26,835 bases of DNA from a virus: the IMG/VR virus record IMGVR_UViG_3300021090_000094, positions 1 to 26,835 of that record; one strand, written 5' to 3'. The position numbers were made by a program, and so were the translations under genes. Positions 1-8,150 of this stretch are shown in pieces. Position 1 is the first letter of the stretch, and every line of letters begins with the position of its first letter. A model generated the notes under the pieces. It saw only the letters and a program-made list of their open reading frames with translations, had not been told where the DNA came from and ran no database searches.

Positions 1-1881
1 GTAGCCATCTGAATATTCTTTATAAACAGGCAGGTCCTTTGTGGAAGCCTGCTGCGCCTTCTCCATTTCCTTCGCCACGCGCTTATCGTTCTCGGCAGTT
101 TCCTTTACTGCACGAACGAGATCGTAGTCCTTCAACTTTGCCGGATCGACATTCTGACGGAGATAGTCGCCGACGTGGGAGAGATAGTTCGGAATGGCTG
201 ATATATCCTCAGACGTTCTGTAGATAAGTTCGTCTGGGGGCGTACGGAATGGAATTTCAGAGGGCGGGTAAGTATCAGCCTTACGAGTTCTTATAGACTT
301 ATCCCAAGCATCTCCCCAAGAGACTGTACCCTGTCCAAACGGAATCTCCACATCCTTCAGCGGATCTCTCTCCGTCCCGGCGTACTTGTTAAGGTAGTTG
401 CGGATGGCTTTGTCTGACCAGGCGTGAAGCGGAGCCTGCTTCTCTTCAATAAGTTTACGCGAGGCTTCAAATGCTTGAATGCCGCCTTGTACGTCTATTT
501 CTCCGACTCCACGAGCAAGAGCGTCTTTCAGTGGCACACTAAGCCTCTCCACCGCCTCCGGGTGCCACATTCCTCCAGGTGCCTTCACTGCTCCAGCTTG
601 CTTCATCTTCGATGGAACAGCCTCTCCTCTCCCTATAAACGGAAGCACGAAGCTCAGTCCACTAGCCGCCCCTAGTGTCGCTCCCCGCAGCGTCTCATCA
701 TCCAGTGTAGCTCCCGCGACTGCCCCCAGCCCAGCCGCCGCGAGCATCAGCAGCGCCTCTGGAGACGCCCGGCCTTCCTGCGCCGCGTTCTTCAGCGCTA
801 CTAGCTCCGCCGGCGTCCTACTCGCCCCCGGCTTCTCCAGAATCCTCTGTGCCTCCGGCCTCGACATCTTCTCCGTCTGTCGCACATTGAAGTCCTCAAC
901 CCTCTTCTGCCACACAGCTTCGTCTGCCTTGGCTCGTGCTTCAATCTGAGGATCGACGTAAGTTCTCGGCGGCATCTCATTCAAGCGTTGCTGATAGTCC
1001 GCCTCATTTCGCGTTCTTTCGTCCGCCTTAAAGATCGACTCCTCAATCGTACCAAAGTCACTCCCCGGAGCCGGTTCCTTAAATGCCGCCTTTAGATCCT
1101 TCGCTTTCTGAACATGACGTTGAGCCTGTTCACGCGGCGGCACAACCCCAAGCATATCATTGATCTGTTGCTGTACTGGAACTCGCGCGGCGAATTCCTC
1201 AGGGCTCATAGAAACCGGCGCTTCTTCAGCCGCCTTCGTATCAGCTTTCTGCCGCTCTACCTCAACCGCCTCGCGCATTCGCTTAGCAGTTGTCGGGTCA
1301 ATGCCGCCAGCTTTCTTCCCTCCAAACCCCGCTGCCGAGGCCATCAGCGTCTCAGCCAGCATGGGAACTGCATCGCGGCTGATCCTTCCACCTGACACCT
1401 TCTCCGCCCAGCTCCCCGCTTCCTCCAGCCCCGTGGCGAGCTTCTCCATACCCTTCGTCGTGGCGGCTTCCTCATAGGCCTTACCCGAGCGGAACAGGTC
1501 TAGTACCTTCTTCAGCGGATTCATAAGCGGCTCGCCGAACTCTCGTCCTGCTTCTCGTCCCGCTCCGTAGGCGATGCTCGCCGGCTCCCCTCTTGCAAAG
1601 GCCTGGACAGTTCCTCCAAGCTGCGCTCCAACTCCGACCATGAAGCCGGGAACGCTGAGTACCAGATCTGCCAATGCCGCCGCCTCACCACCTGCGGCCT
1701 TCAGCTCAGTAATCGTCTTATCCATCATCCCGGCGTAGTCAGGCCCATTGCCCTTAGGTGCTCCACTAAACTCATCAAAGCTCAGGATCGCAGGGGTCGA
1801 GATAGCCTCCGACCTGGGGGGAAGAGAGGGTTCGGCACTGCTCCCCGCCCCTGCGAAATCTTCGAAGCTAAGTTCGGGCAT
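1..1881 (-). CDS. Large candidate DNA-ejection (internal virion) protein, 3' end outside window
   Basis: An uninterrupted minus-strand frame runs from the ATG at 1881 to the left edge, giving 627 codons without a stop. The protein is alanine-, glutamate- and lysine-rich with long helical stretches. A short motif occurs twice near the N terminus: LSFEDFAGA (residues 4-12) and LSFDEFSGA (33-41). Around residues 375-420 lie two glycine/alanine-rich hydrophobic segments (LLMLAAAGLGAVAGATL, then GLSFVLPFIG) that could insert into a membrane. The last 130 residues read as a folded domain with KYAGTERDPLKDVEIPFG and YLSHVGDYLRQNVDP, which I recall from very large phage virion proteins, but I cannot name the domain. 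It is the last gene of the window after two other ejection candidates, 2 bases from the previous stop. The order (head, gp4, gp10, ejection proteins) and composition support an internal virion protein injected with DNA. The function is inference; the reading frame is certain. Confidence 0.8.
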   Translation of the reverse strand, partial: MPELSFEDFAGAGSSAEPSLPPRSEAISTPAILSFDEFSGAPKGNGPDYAGMMDKTITELKAAGGEAAALADLVLSVPGFMVGVGAQLGGTVQAFARGEPASIAYGAGREAGREFGEPLMNPLKKVLDLFRSGKAYEEAATTKGMEKLATGLEEAGSWAEKVSGGRISRDAVPMLAETLMASAAGFGGKKAGGIDPTTAKRMREAVEVERQKADTKAAEEAPVSMSPEEFAARVPVQQQINDMLGVVPPREQAQRHVQKAKDLKAAFKEPAPGSDFGTIEESIFKADERTRNEADYQQRLNEMPPRTYVDPQIEARAKADEAVWQKRVEDFNVRQTEKMSRPEAQRILEKPGASRTPAELVALKNAAQEGRASPEALLMLAAAGLGAVAGATLDDETLRGATLGAASGLSFVLPFIGRGEAVPSKMKQAGAVKAPGGMWHPEAVERLSVPLKDALARGVGEIDVQGGIQAFEASRKLIEEKQAPLHAWSDKAIRNYLNKYAGTERDPLKDVEIPFGQGTVSWGDAWDKSIRTRKADTYPPSEIPFRTPPDELIYRTSEDISAIPNYLSHVGDYLRQNVDPAKLKDYDLVRAVKETAENDKRVAKEMEKAQQASTKDLPVYKEYSDGY

Positions 1882-1883
1882 GA

Positions 1884-3089
1884 TTATTCTTCGTCCTCTC
1901 CGTCCTCATTCTGGTCCCCATTACCAGAAGATAACGGGCGCCTGCCTGCCTCAGACACTTCAAATCCATTCCCAGTCCACTTACCTACCATGCCCTGAGT
2001 ATTGGTGTAGTAGCGACCTGTCTTTAGATCTCCTTGATTCTTCGGAATTACCATCGCAGTAGCCGGCGACTTGCCCGCTCCACGGTACTGTGTCTTCACT
2101 CCAATCTTGCCAATTACAGGAATAGTCAGCCCCGCGGTATCCGCGAAGTCGCCGGCTTGCCGCGCGTTGTTATACGCTTGCTGAATAGCAATCGACGCAT
2201 CCAGCGCGGGGTTGGCTCTGCGTAGCGCCCGTGCTTCAGCCGCGATGTCATAGGCCGCATCGTTCAGATCAGTCGGCCCGAGACCAGTAAAGTCGCGGCC
2301 CAACAGCCGCTTCGCGGCGTCTAATTCTCCCTTTACTGGACCTGATACTCCTCTCCCTCCTCCAGACTTAGCCAGCCGTTCTTCCCGTTCTCTCGCCAAT
2401 TCCAATCTCCGTTCCTGAATTCCTCTCAGCAGATCATGTTGAGTTATCCGTCTATCTCTAAATGCCTTCAGATTAAGTCGAGTGAGCTCTTTATCCTTCA
2501 GATCCAGTTCTTCTTTCACCGTCAGCGCGCTATCCTTAATGCTGCTTACGATCTCTGGGCTATAGGGCAGATTTGCATAAGGACTCGGCTTACCTGTCTG
2601 GAACATGAAGAGTGCATTGGCGCGAGTCCAGGAATCTTGATCCGTAGCTCCACCAAGTAATTGACCTGTCAGATCAGCATTAGCTCGTTGAGCGTCGATG
2701 ATCGCTTTAGCCCTCGTCGCGGACGAGTTAGCCGCTGAAGCCTCTCGCTGCCGAACTAAGGCCGCGTCTTTCGCCAGCCCTGTGCCTTTCACTACTAGAC
2801 CCGCGCCGAAGGCACCTCGTGCCCACGCGTCTAATTGATCCGCCATAGACGTAGGCATCCCGCCTATCGACCCTTGCATCGACGATTGCATCAGCGCGGC
2901 CATTCGCTTCTCTGCGTCCAGCGCCATTTCATCCTTCGTCGCTTCAGCTTCAATCTTCCGTTGTTGCGCCGGCTGCATTGCAATCCGCCCAAGCGCCTCT
3001 ACTGCACTCGCATGAGCTTTACTCGCCTCGCGCTGATCCTTCTCATAAGCTCGAATCCCGCCAGTCAAACCGAAGAATTCTTCAGGCAT
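1884..3089 (-). CDS. Candidate internal virion / DNA-ejection protein, coiled-coil rich
   Basis: A 401-residue protein whose ATG follows an AGGAG box at a good distance (AGGAGTCTCAA then ATG). The N-terminal 100 residues are helical and charged, with a run of Gln, Met and Ala. Residues about 190-240 form a strongly charged predicted coiled coil (many RxxELxxE patterns). Residues 240-300 are again helical (AAKRLLGRDF, DAAYDIAAEARALRRANP). The C-terminal 100 residues are beta-like with Gly and Thr and end in a very acidic tail (DQNEDGEDEE). There is no signal peptide or clear membrane span. It lies between two other ejection candidates, nine bases after the upstream stop. Helical, coiled-coil proteins at the end of P22-like tail modules are usually ejected with the DNA, so this role is inferred from position and composition only. 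Confidence 0.75.
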   Translation of the reverse strand: MPEEFFGLTGGIRAYEKDQREASKAHASAVEALGRIAMQPAQQRKIEAEATKDEMALDAEKRMAALMQSSMQGSIGGMPTSMADQLDAWARGAFGAGLVVKGTGLAKDAALVRQREASAANSSATRAKAIIDAQRANADLTGQLLGGATDQDSWTRANALFMFQTGKPSPYANLPYSPEIVSSIKDSALTVKEELDLKDKELTRLNLKAFRDRRITQHDLLRGIQERRLELAREREERLAKSGGGRGVSGPVKGELDAAKRLLGRDFTGLGPTDLNDAAYDIAAEARALRRANPALDASIAIQQAYNNARQAGDFADTAGLTIPVIGKIGVKTQYRGAGKSPATAMVIPKNQGDLKTGRYYTNTQGMVGKWTGNGFEVSEAGRRPLSSGNGDQNEDGEDEE

Positions 3090-3098
3090 TTGAGACTC

Positions 3099-4466
3099 CT
3101 AGCTGAAGAGACCCATCGCGGCGTACCCGAGGGATTTCAGAGACTGATTCCGCATCTGATTAGCCGCGATAGTACCTTGTAGCTCCGTAGCACTAGGTTG
3201 CGCTAGTGCAGTCAATCGTGCAAGTTCAGTATCGTATTGCTTGCCGCCATAGTCCCGCAGCGCCACCATCATATTCCCAGAGCCGAGATATCCCTGCGAG
3301 GCCATCCTCCGTTCCACAGCTTGCAACCCCGCCTTGTATCCCGGCAGCGAAGTCACGCGGCTCGGATCGGCTTGAAGGGCGGCGGCGTCACTAACCGCCT
3401 GCGTCCTCATCGGCGAGGCTGCCTGAGCAAGTTTCTCCAACTGTCTCGCCTTATTCATCCCGTAGATTCCCGAGACCGCATTAAGCCCCTGCATTCCAGT
3501 CTTCAGCATCCCTCGTTTCTTCATCCAGTCAAGGAATTGCTGGTAATAGCTCTGCCCCGCAGGCTCAGCGCCGAAGGTAGCGCCCCCCGGCCCGCCTGGA
3601 CCGGCTTCCCCTCCGAAGGCGCCTTGGAGGTCTGCGCCTTGAAAGAGGTCTTCAGAGAATACTCCTGAATTAGCCCCACCACTATCAAACACTGGTTCAA
3701 AGCCCCCCTCTGGGAGAGAGAACTGAATTGACGAACTGTTCGGCGCAGCCCCAATTCCTTCTCCGCCAGCAGAGGGAATGAAGCTTCCAGAGAAAGAGGC
3801 AGTAGTACCCACACTTTCCGCCGCTGGCGCCCCTGCTGATAGTTCCGCCGACAGCCCTTCACCGAAGGCGGCTTCACTTCCTCCTCCCGCTGCTGTTGCC
3901 GCTGCTCCGCCGGCTGCTCCGCCGAACGCGCCGCCGACCAGTGCCATTATTCCAGCCTCCAACTGCCCAGCATGCCGCGACTCGCGTTGCCTCACATCTG
4001 CTGAGTGTTGCCCGGCGGTCCAATACTCCGAGCCCTCGCCGAACCCCGCCAGCACTGACCCAATGCCCGGATTATCCTTCGCAGCTAGCTGCGCAATCTG
4101 AAACACCGGGATCATCCAGTTCTGAAACTGCGAGCTCCCGTTCGGGTTCGACTGCGCGAAGGCGGCTTGATACGGCTGCCAATCGAAGTCGTCTGGCAGT
4201 CCGGCGGCTTTACCTATACTCTGTAGTGTTGCGTCCATATGCCGAGGATTAGCCCCAGCATACAGAACATCTTGCAAACTCTTTCCAGGACTGTAATCGA
4301 ATCCTTGAGTATAACCAAGTTCGCTCTGCCCTTGCCCAATATAGCCGCCGCCTTGTGGGTCTTGGAGCGCTCCAATGAACGTTCCAGACTGTGGGTCTAT
4401 CTGATATCCGCTAGGCGCGACGGTCTGTCCCTGTGCCCAGTTCATCATTGTCTGTGCATCAAGCAT
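3099..4466 (-). CDS. Candidate DNA-ejection protein with glycine-zipper segment
   Basis: I place the start at the ATG at 4466, preceded by CAGGAGCCTCAG, giving 455 residues. A longer in-frame extension to 4724 would overlap the upstream gene in another frame and has no such box. The N-terminal half is Gln/Gly/Tyr-rich. Residues about 174-196 are almost pure Gly, Ala and small hydrophobics (LVGGAFGGAAGGAAATAAGG), a glycine-zipper pattern typical of proteins that insert into membranes. Residues 200-330 are low-complexity Gly/Ser/Ala/Pro. The C-terminal 130 residues are helical (LPGYKAGLQAVERRMASQG, then ATELQGTIAANQMRNQS), a pattern I recognise from many podophage virion proteins of this position. 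Function as an ejection (gp7/gp20/gp16-like) protein is inferred from composition and place after the gp10-like gene; there is no direct similarity to P22 sequences that I can see. Confidence 0.8.
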   Translation of the reverse strand: MLDAQTMMNWAQGQTVAPSGYQIDPQSGTFIGALQDPQGGGYIGQGQSELGYTQGFDYSPGKSLQDVLYAGANPRHMDATLQSIGKAAGLPDDFDWQPYQAAFAQSNPNGSSQFQNWMIPVFQIAQLAAKDNPGIGSVLAGFGEGSEYWTAGQHSADVRQRESRHAGQLEAGIMALVGGAFGGAAGGAAATAAGGGSEAAFGEGLSAELSAGAPAAESVGTTASFSGSFIPSAGGEGIGAAPNSSSIQFSLPEGGFEPVFDSGGANSGVFSEDLFQGADLQGAFGGEAGPGGPGGATFGAEPAGQSYYQQFLDWMKKRGMLKTGMQGLNAVSGIYGMNKARQLEKLAQAASPMRTQAVSDAAALQADPSRVTSLPGYKAGLQAVERRMASQGYLGSGNMMVALRDYGGKQYDTELARLTALAQPSATELQGTIAANQMRNQSLKSLGYAAMGLFS

Positions 4467-4521
4467 CTGAGGCTCCTGAGTTCTATACGTTAACTGCGTT
4501 AGCTTCCACGAGCTACACTCT

Positions 4522-4947
4522 TTATGCTGTAACCAGTGCAACCCACGCTCCGGCTTCCTTGTGGTAGATAACTGTATTTCCGGCCTTTGTCCCGTCGGAG
4601 CGGAAGTAGAAATCCCCATCGCTCCCATCAGTATTGTTAGGAGCACCACTGCCAGCATAGAGATCGGCGGCTGTCTGCGCCACTCCCGCTGGTGTCGTTG
4701 GTCTGTGTCCACCATCTGTGCCAATCGTCTCCTGTTGAAGCTGTGTTAGGTGGTAACGTTGAGAAGAGCTGCCGCCCTGAATAGAAGTTAAACTATTATG
4801 CAGCAATGCTGTTCCACCACTTTCATTTAGTATTTGTGCAAGATCCAAGAACCACTTCAGCCAGACAGGATTGAACTTAGCCTTCTGGGTCTGAGGATTA
4901 ACAATGACGATCTCAGCCCAAGTAGGAGGAGGTTGAAGGCTGGCCAC
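4522..4947 (-). CDS. Small tail/neck-associated protein
   Basis: A 141-residue protein starting at GTG. The upstream gp10-like gene stops in TAG overlapping this start (TAGTG), so translation is probably coupled. The N-terminal part has FNPVWLKWFLDLAQ, a helix I know from small podophage proteins beside the tail hub. The C-terminal part (residues about 95-138: DLYAGSGAPNNTDGSDGDFYF, then TVIYHKEAGAWVAL) is a short beta module often found in phage tail-fibre and fibre-attachment proteins. This suggests a virion part near the tail, perhaps an adaptor for a fibre. No catalytic motif is visible. After it lies a 55-base gap, and the next gene has its own strong ribosome binding site. Confidence 0.75.
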   Translation of the reverse strand: MASLQPPPTWAEIVIVNPQTQKAKFNPVWLKWFLDLAQILNESGGTALLHNSLTSIQGGSSSQRYHLTQLQQETIGTDGGHRPTTPAGVAQTAADLYAGSGAPNNTDGSDGDFYFRSDGTKAGNTVIYHKEAGAWVALVTA

Positions 4948-6350
4948 TATAATACTCCTAAATCCATCTGTAACTCCACCGCTTGAATCCGCGGCATCCT
5001 AATTGGCTTCTTATGCCGGAAGTTATGTACACGGCGGACGAAGGTTCCACAATTGTCCAACGTAGGATTCTTCTTGCTTAAATCAAGCTGGCGATAGTTC
5101 GTCCACTTCTTCGGATTGTAGTCGTGGTCGTTCACCCGCACGTCTAAAGTGCTACCGACCTGCTGATCGCTTACGAGGCGGAGCTGCGAGAGTATCTTCC
5201 GGCGGCGGGTCCCACCATCGAAGTTCGGAGTATAGATATCCACCGTAATCAGATCTCCATCATCCGTTGTGTAGGAACTATCCGCAAGATAAATCCTCCC
5301 ATTCGATTCGTGCTGGAGTAGATGTTGCAGACTTGCACCCACACAGGAATCCACAATCGGCAGATAATTCCCATTCACATCCGTCCATTGACTCCACCGC
5401 CGCTCGTCCATATCGAAGGCGAGTGTGAGATTGCTCTCCTTAAACGTCAGGATATAGAACCTATGACCTTCCAGTTTGAGGGTCCAGGAATAGATCGTCG
5501 TCAGAGTAATGTTATTCAGCAGCCGCTCTATAGGCTTAGTCGATACTACTTCCGCCTTCAGTCCCTCTAATAGAATCACCTCCGGCGATCCCTCTTTCGT
5601 CTTACCTAGCCAAAGAAGTGCTCCATCAAGCTGACGGACGGAATCGGCGGATAGACAGCCCCAGTTCACCTTCGCACCTTCGACTCGGCCCAATGGAGAG
5701 CCGGCGGAGTTGCCCGCGTCGTAGAATATCTCCGTCGTCCATTCCTTAAGCGCAACAACGTAGACGAGTTGCTTGTTCAGCGCGGTTCCTAAGTCTGGCT
5801 CGATCTGCACTAAGATATCGTTGAGTGAATCCCAGTTAACTGGATCATTGATGTCGTCACCAAGAATGTGAGCTGAGGGCGTCATAACGTAGGTAGTACC
5901 ATCAAGATACGCCCACCCTTTGACGAAGGCGGCTGGGAACTGTGCGTCGTTAATCAGTACTAGTCCGGCGCCTGCATCGTAGTTATAGGCGAATAGGCCA
6001 TTTCCGAATTGTAGCTTCGGCGTAGCGCCCATGCAGGAATCGAAGCGATACACTCCATTCGCGGTATTGACTGTCCCTGCTAAAGCTACTCCATCCTTAT
6101 ACACTTTATCCGCGAAGATGGAATAGATATTCCCCTTCCAGTTAAAGATCCCTCTCCCCGTAGCATTAGCCGCCGGCGGCCTGGAATCCTCATCCATCCC
6201 CGGGCGCTCGTAGATCCAGGTCTCTTCCCCCTTCTTCTCCATATACGCATTTACTAACTTCGCGTCGTAAGAGGTAGAGTCGCCTCGGTTCTCCGGCTCA
6301 ATTACGAGAGGGAGACGCTTAGGAAGTTCTATCGTCTGCGTCTGAGGCAT
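4947..6350 (-). CDS. P22 gp10-like packaged-DNA stabilisation / tail hub protein
   Basis: 467 residues. The fold appears all-beta, with repeated strand-turn blocks such as RGIFNWKGNIYSIFADKVYK, FVKGWAYLDGTTYVM and GHRFYILTFKESNLTLAFDM. This fits the propeller-like architecture of P22 gp10, which plugs the portal channel after packaging and forms the tail hub with gp4. The N-terminal line (NRGDSTSYDAKLVNAYMEKK, then ERPGM) is the usual opening of this family: a list of sample parameters, then a beta-propeller. The length is close to P22 gp10 (472). Its start overlaps the stop of the gp4-like gene (TAATG), as expected for proteins made together. I am confident of the family; the detailed role is taken from P22. 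Confidence 0.85.
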   Translation of the reverse strand: MPQTQTIELPKRLPLVIEPENRGDSTSYDAKLVNAYMEKKGEETWIYERPGMDEDSRPPAANATGRGIFNWKGNIYSIFADKVYKDGVALAGTVNTANGVYRFDSCMGATPKLQFGNGLFAYNYDAGAGLVLINDAQFPAAFVKGWAYLDGTTYVMTPSAHILGDDINDPVNWDSLNDILVQIEPDLGTALNKQLVYVVALKEWTTEIFYDAGNSAGSPLGRVEGAKVNWGCLSADSVRQLDGALLWLGKTKEGSPEVILLEGLKAEVVSTKPIERLLNNITLTTIYSWTLKLEGHRFYILTFKESNLTLAFDMDERRWSQWTDVNGNYLPIVDSCVGASLQHLLQHESNGRIYLADSSYTTDDGDLITVDIYTPNFDGGTRRRKILSQLRLVSDQQVGSTLDVRVNDHDYNPKKWTNYRQLDLSKKNPTLDNCGTFVRRVHNFRHKKPIRMPRIQAVELQMDLGVL

Positions 6351-7081
6351 TATCTAAATCCGCCTGTAGGATACCCTCGCTGCATATCAGGGGCGAAATT
6401 CGTTTGGCTATCTTCCACGTCCCAGTTTTCTAACATCGTGCGATACGATTGAGCACGTTGAGCACAGCGGTCCATGATCGCTTGAGGCTGGCCGGTAGAG
6501 ATATCATCAGCTAGTGCCCAGCGAAGGTACATTCGCCACTCTTCAGGGAAGGCCATAGTCTCGACTAGGCTGATCGGGTTGGCGGCTTGGATCTGCATTA
6601 ATAGATGTATTGCCCCATTAGCTGCCTCCGTCGTATCGGGGCAGAGCCAGAAAGTGACAGAGAGAGGCGTGGCTTTCTTATCCACGAAGTAGCTGTTTAC
6701 CGCCCCCTGATTCGCGGCGGCTGTACCAGCCTGCCCAAGGGTGAGATAGTCATTCCAAGCGAGCGCAGTGAGAGGCCGGCGAACGCTACCCGTAGTGAAC
6801 AGATAATAGCCTTGAATCACCCTTAATGGCTTCGTCATTACTACATCACCTGAGGGGCCGAAGGTATAAGTCGCCTGCCCCGCTACCAGCGGCACAGTAA
6901 TATCCTGATTCAGAAACAGCTTCAACCCCTGCGTCTGGCAGGTATTGATAACATCTCTCAACCTCCGCATGTTCGAGGCAAGTTGTTCCGGCGAGGGATC
7001 GTCCCCTTCTTGCAACTTTCCCGCGTCCATCATCGCGTCAGTAATGATCGCGTAGGGAGTGTTGATATCTGGAGTGGTCAT
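6350..7081 (-). CDS. P22 gp4-like head-completion (portal-tail adaptor) protein
   Basis: 243 residues. The opening helix (TPYAIITDAMMDAGKLQEG, then PEQLASNMRRLRDVINTCQTQG) and the following strand block (ITVPLVAGQATYTFGPSGD) are typical of the podophage tail-accessory family that includes P22 gp4. These proteins assemble under the portal once DNA is packaged and receive the gp10 hub. The C-terminal third is helical (MAFPEEWRMYLRWALADDI), which is also usual. It sits directly before the gp10-like gene with a TAATG overlap, matching the gp4-gp10 pairing in P22-like phages. P22 gp4 itself is shorter (166) and has a muramidase activity; I see no sign of such an activity here. Confidence 0.8.
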   Translation of the reverse strand: MTTPDINTPYAIITDAMMDAGKLQEGDDPSPEQLASNMRRLRDVINTCQTQGLKLFLNQDITVPLVAGQATYTFGPSGDVVMTKPLRVIQGYYLFTTGSVRRPLTALAWNDYLTLGQAGTAAANQGAVNSYFVDKKATPLSVTFWLCPDTTEAANGAIHLLMQIQAANPISLVETMAFPEEWRMYLRWALADDISTGQPQAIMDRCAQRAQSYRTMLENWDVEDSQTNFAPDMQRGYPTGGFR

Positions 7082-7393
7082 TTATAGGTCCAAGATTTGA
7101 TACCCGGTTGTGACATCTGGAGTCGGGCTCCAATCAGGTGTTACCGTAATAACCTTCGTCACCCCATTGTAGGTAGAGATTGCCCGCGTCTGCCCGCTTC
7201 CGGCTCCGGCTACTAGCTTAACTGACCAACCGCCTGGGAACTCAACAGGAGCGTCAAGGGCCAAGGTGATACTCGTCGCATCGCCCGTTTGTGCTGTACC
7301 AGCGTACATGACAACAGCGCTCCGCGGCTGCGCGCGTGCGGGCCGTTTATCAAAAGGCGCAGTTGCCTCAGTCCGCCGAGATCTATCGCTCAC
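7082..7393 (-). CDS. Small beta-rich tail/virion protein
   Basis: 103 residues, starting at GTG in a four-base overlap with the stop of the coiled-coil gene (GTGA). The first 28 residues are basic and look disordered. The rest contains the module VMYAGTAQTGDATSITLAL ... GSGQTRAISTYNGVTKVITV ... PDVTTGYQIL. This GxGxGQxRxIxxYNGxTK pattern is common in phage tail-fibre and baseplate-type proteins, where it forms a small beta domain. An ATG at codon 29 would give only the beta module, and I cannot decide between the two starts, although the GTGA overlap favours the longer form. It lies directly before the gp4-like gene with no spacer. Confidence 0.7.
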   Translation of the reverse strand: MSDRSRRTEATAPFDKRPARAQPRSAVVMYAGTAQTGDATSITLALDAPVEFPGGWSVKLVAGAGSGQTRAISTYNGVTKVITVTPDWSPTPDVTTGYQILDL

Positions 7394-7932
7394 GCGGTTC
7401 TCAGCATTTCAAGCTTACGTTTCAGCTTCTGTTCTGAGAGAACAAGTTCTCGTTCCCTCTTCTCCAATTCGTTCTCCAGCTTCTCACACGCTGCGTTACG
7501 CGTAGAAGCGTCCATTGCTTGCTGCGTTTTCTGCTTCTCTAACTCAGCTATTGCTTGACGTAGCTCAGACCACTTTTTGGTCAATTCTGTTCCATTCGCC
7601 TTCAGTTCCTCTTCCTTAGTCGCAGCCGCCCGTAGCCGCACTTCCGCGGCTTCCCTCTTCGCCTTCGCCTGTTCCAGTGTAGTGCTTGCTTCGGCGAGAA
7701 GAGCACTAGCGACGTCTACTGCTTGCGCAGCTTCTACTTTCGCTTCCTCTATCGTTTTAACAAGTCCAAGTTTCTCTTCTAATAGTCCACGCGCTTCCTT
7801 AAATTCTTTGATCTTCCCGTCAAACTTACCAGTGACCACTAGTTGCGCGGCGCCAACCGCTTCGTAGATTTCAAGAAGCAGCTCTGGACTAATGCTCTTA
7901 TGCTCGTGCTCTCTACGAGAACCTTCTCTCAT
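7390..7932 (-). CDS. Coiled-coil protein of unknown function
   Basis: 180 residues with an ATG preceded by AGGAGTTTAAG. After about 25 residues (EHEHKSISPELLLEIYEAVG) nearly the whole protein is a charged helix rich in Ala, Glu, Lys and Leu, with heptad-like spacing from residue 45 to the end. There is no Pro and almost no Gly after residue 50. There is no signal peptide, transmembrane span or catalytic motif. It overlaps the VW-repeat gene upstream (ATGA) and the beta-rich gene downstream (GTGA), so the three are probably made together. Such a rod in a tail accessory segment could be a fibre stalk or a spacer, but a scaffold-like or chaperone role is equally possible. I do not recognise a family. 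Confidence 0.75.
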   Translation of the reverse strand: MREGSRREHEHKSISPELLLEIYEAVGAAQLVVTGKFDGKIKEFKEARGLLEEKLGLVKTIEEAKVEAAQAVDVASALLAEASTTLEQAKAKREAAEVRLRAAATKEEELKANGTELTKKWSELRQAIAELEKQKTQQAMDASTRNAACEKLENELEKRERELVLSEQKLKRKLEMLRTA

Positions 7933-8150
7933 CTTAAACTCCTGTTGAAAGGTGCTTTAACGACTCGTCGCCGCCGGTGCCGCGCGAAGATGAAGCGCCA
8001 GGGTTCCGTTTTAAGCACGGTGATTGTGCTTACACCACTAATTGCTTCATCAGCAGCCGGTGGCGCTCCGCCCTCTGCCCAAACCCCATCAGCCCAGACT
8101 GTTGACGCCCAGACTCCTGCTTTCCATACTCCGTCTACTTGCAGGCTCAT
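7929..8150 (-). CDS. Small virion-type protein with VW pentapeptide repeats
   Basis: 73 residues. Residues 8-27 are four tandem five-residue units: VWKAG, VWAST, VWADG, VWAEG, with Trp at 9, 14, 19 and 24. I recall short phage proteins with this kind of VW-x-x-G opening in tail gene clusters, function unknown. After a small linker (GGAPPAADEA) there is a hydrophobic strand-like part and a very basic C terminus (FARHRRRRVV). The start overlaps the stop of the upstream gene by four bases (ATGA) and its own stop overlaps the next start the same way. The regular aromatic spacing suggests a stacked, solenoid-like or trimeric fold, but that is inference. The basic tail may be the true end or may reflect weak selection where the next ribosome binding site is embedded. 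Confidence 0.7.
   Translation of the reverse strand: MSLQVDGVWKAGVWASTVWADGVWAEGGAPPAADEAISGVSTITVLKTEPWRFIFARHRRRRVVKAPFNRSLR

Noticed and set aside
4467-4724. N-terminal extension of the 455-residue ejection candidate
   Set aside because: It lies over the 141-residue gene in another frame, and a good ribosome site precedes the internal ATG at 4466.
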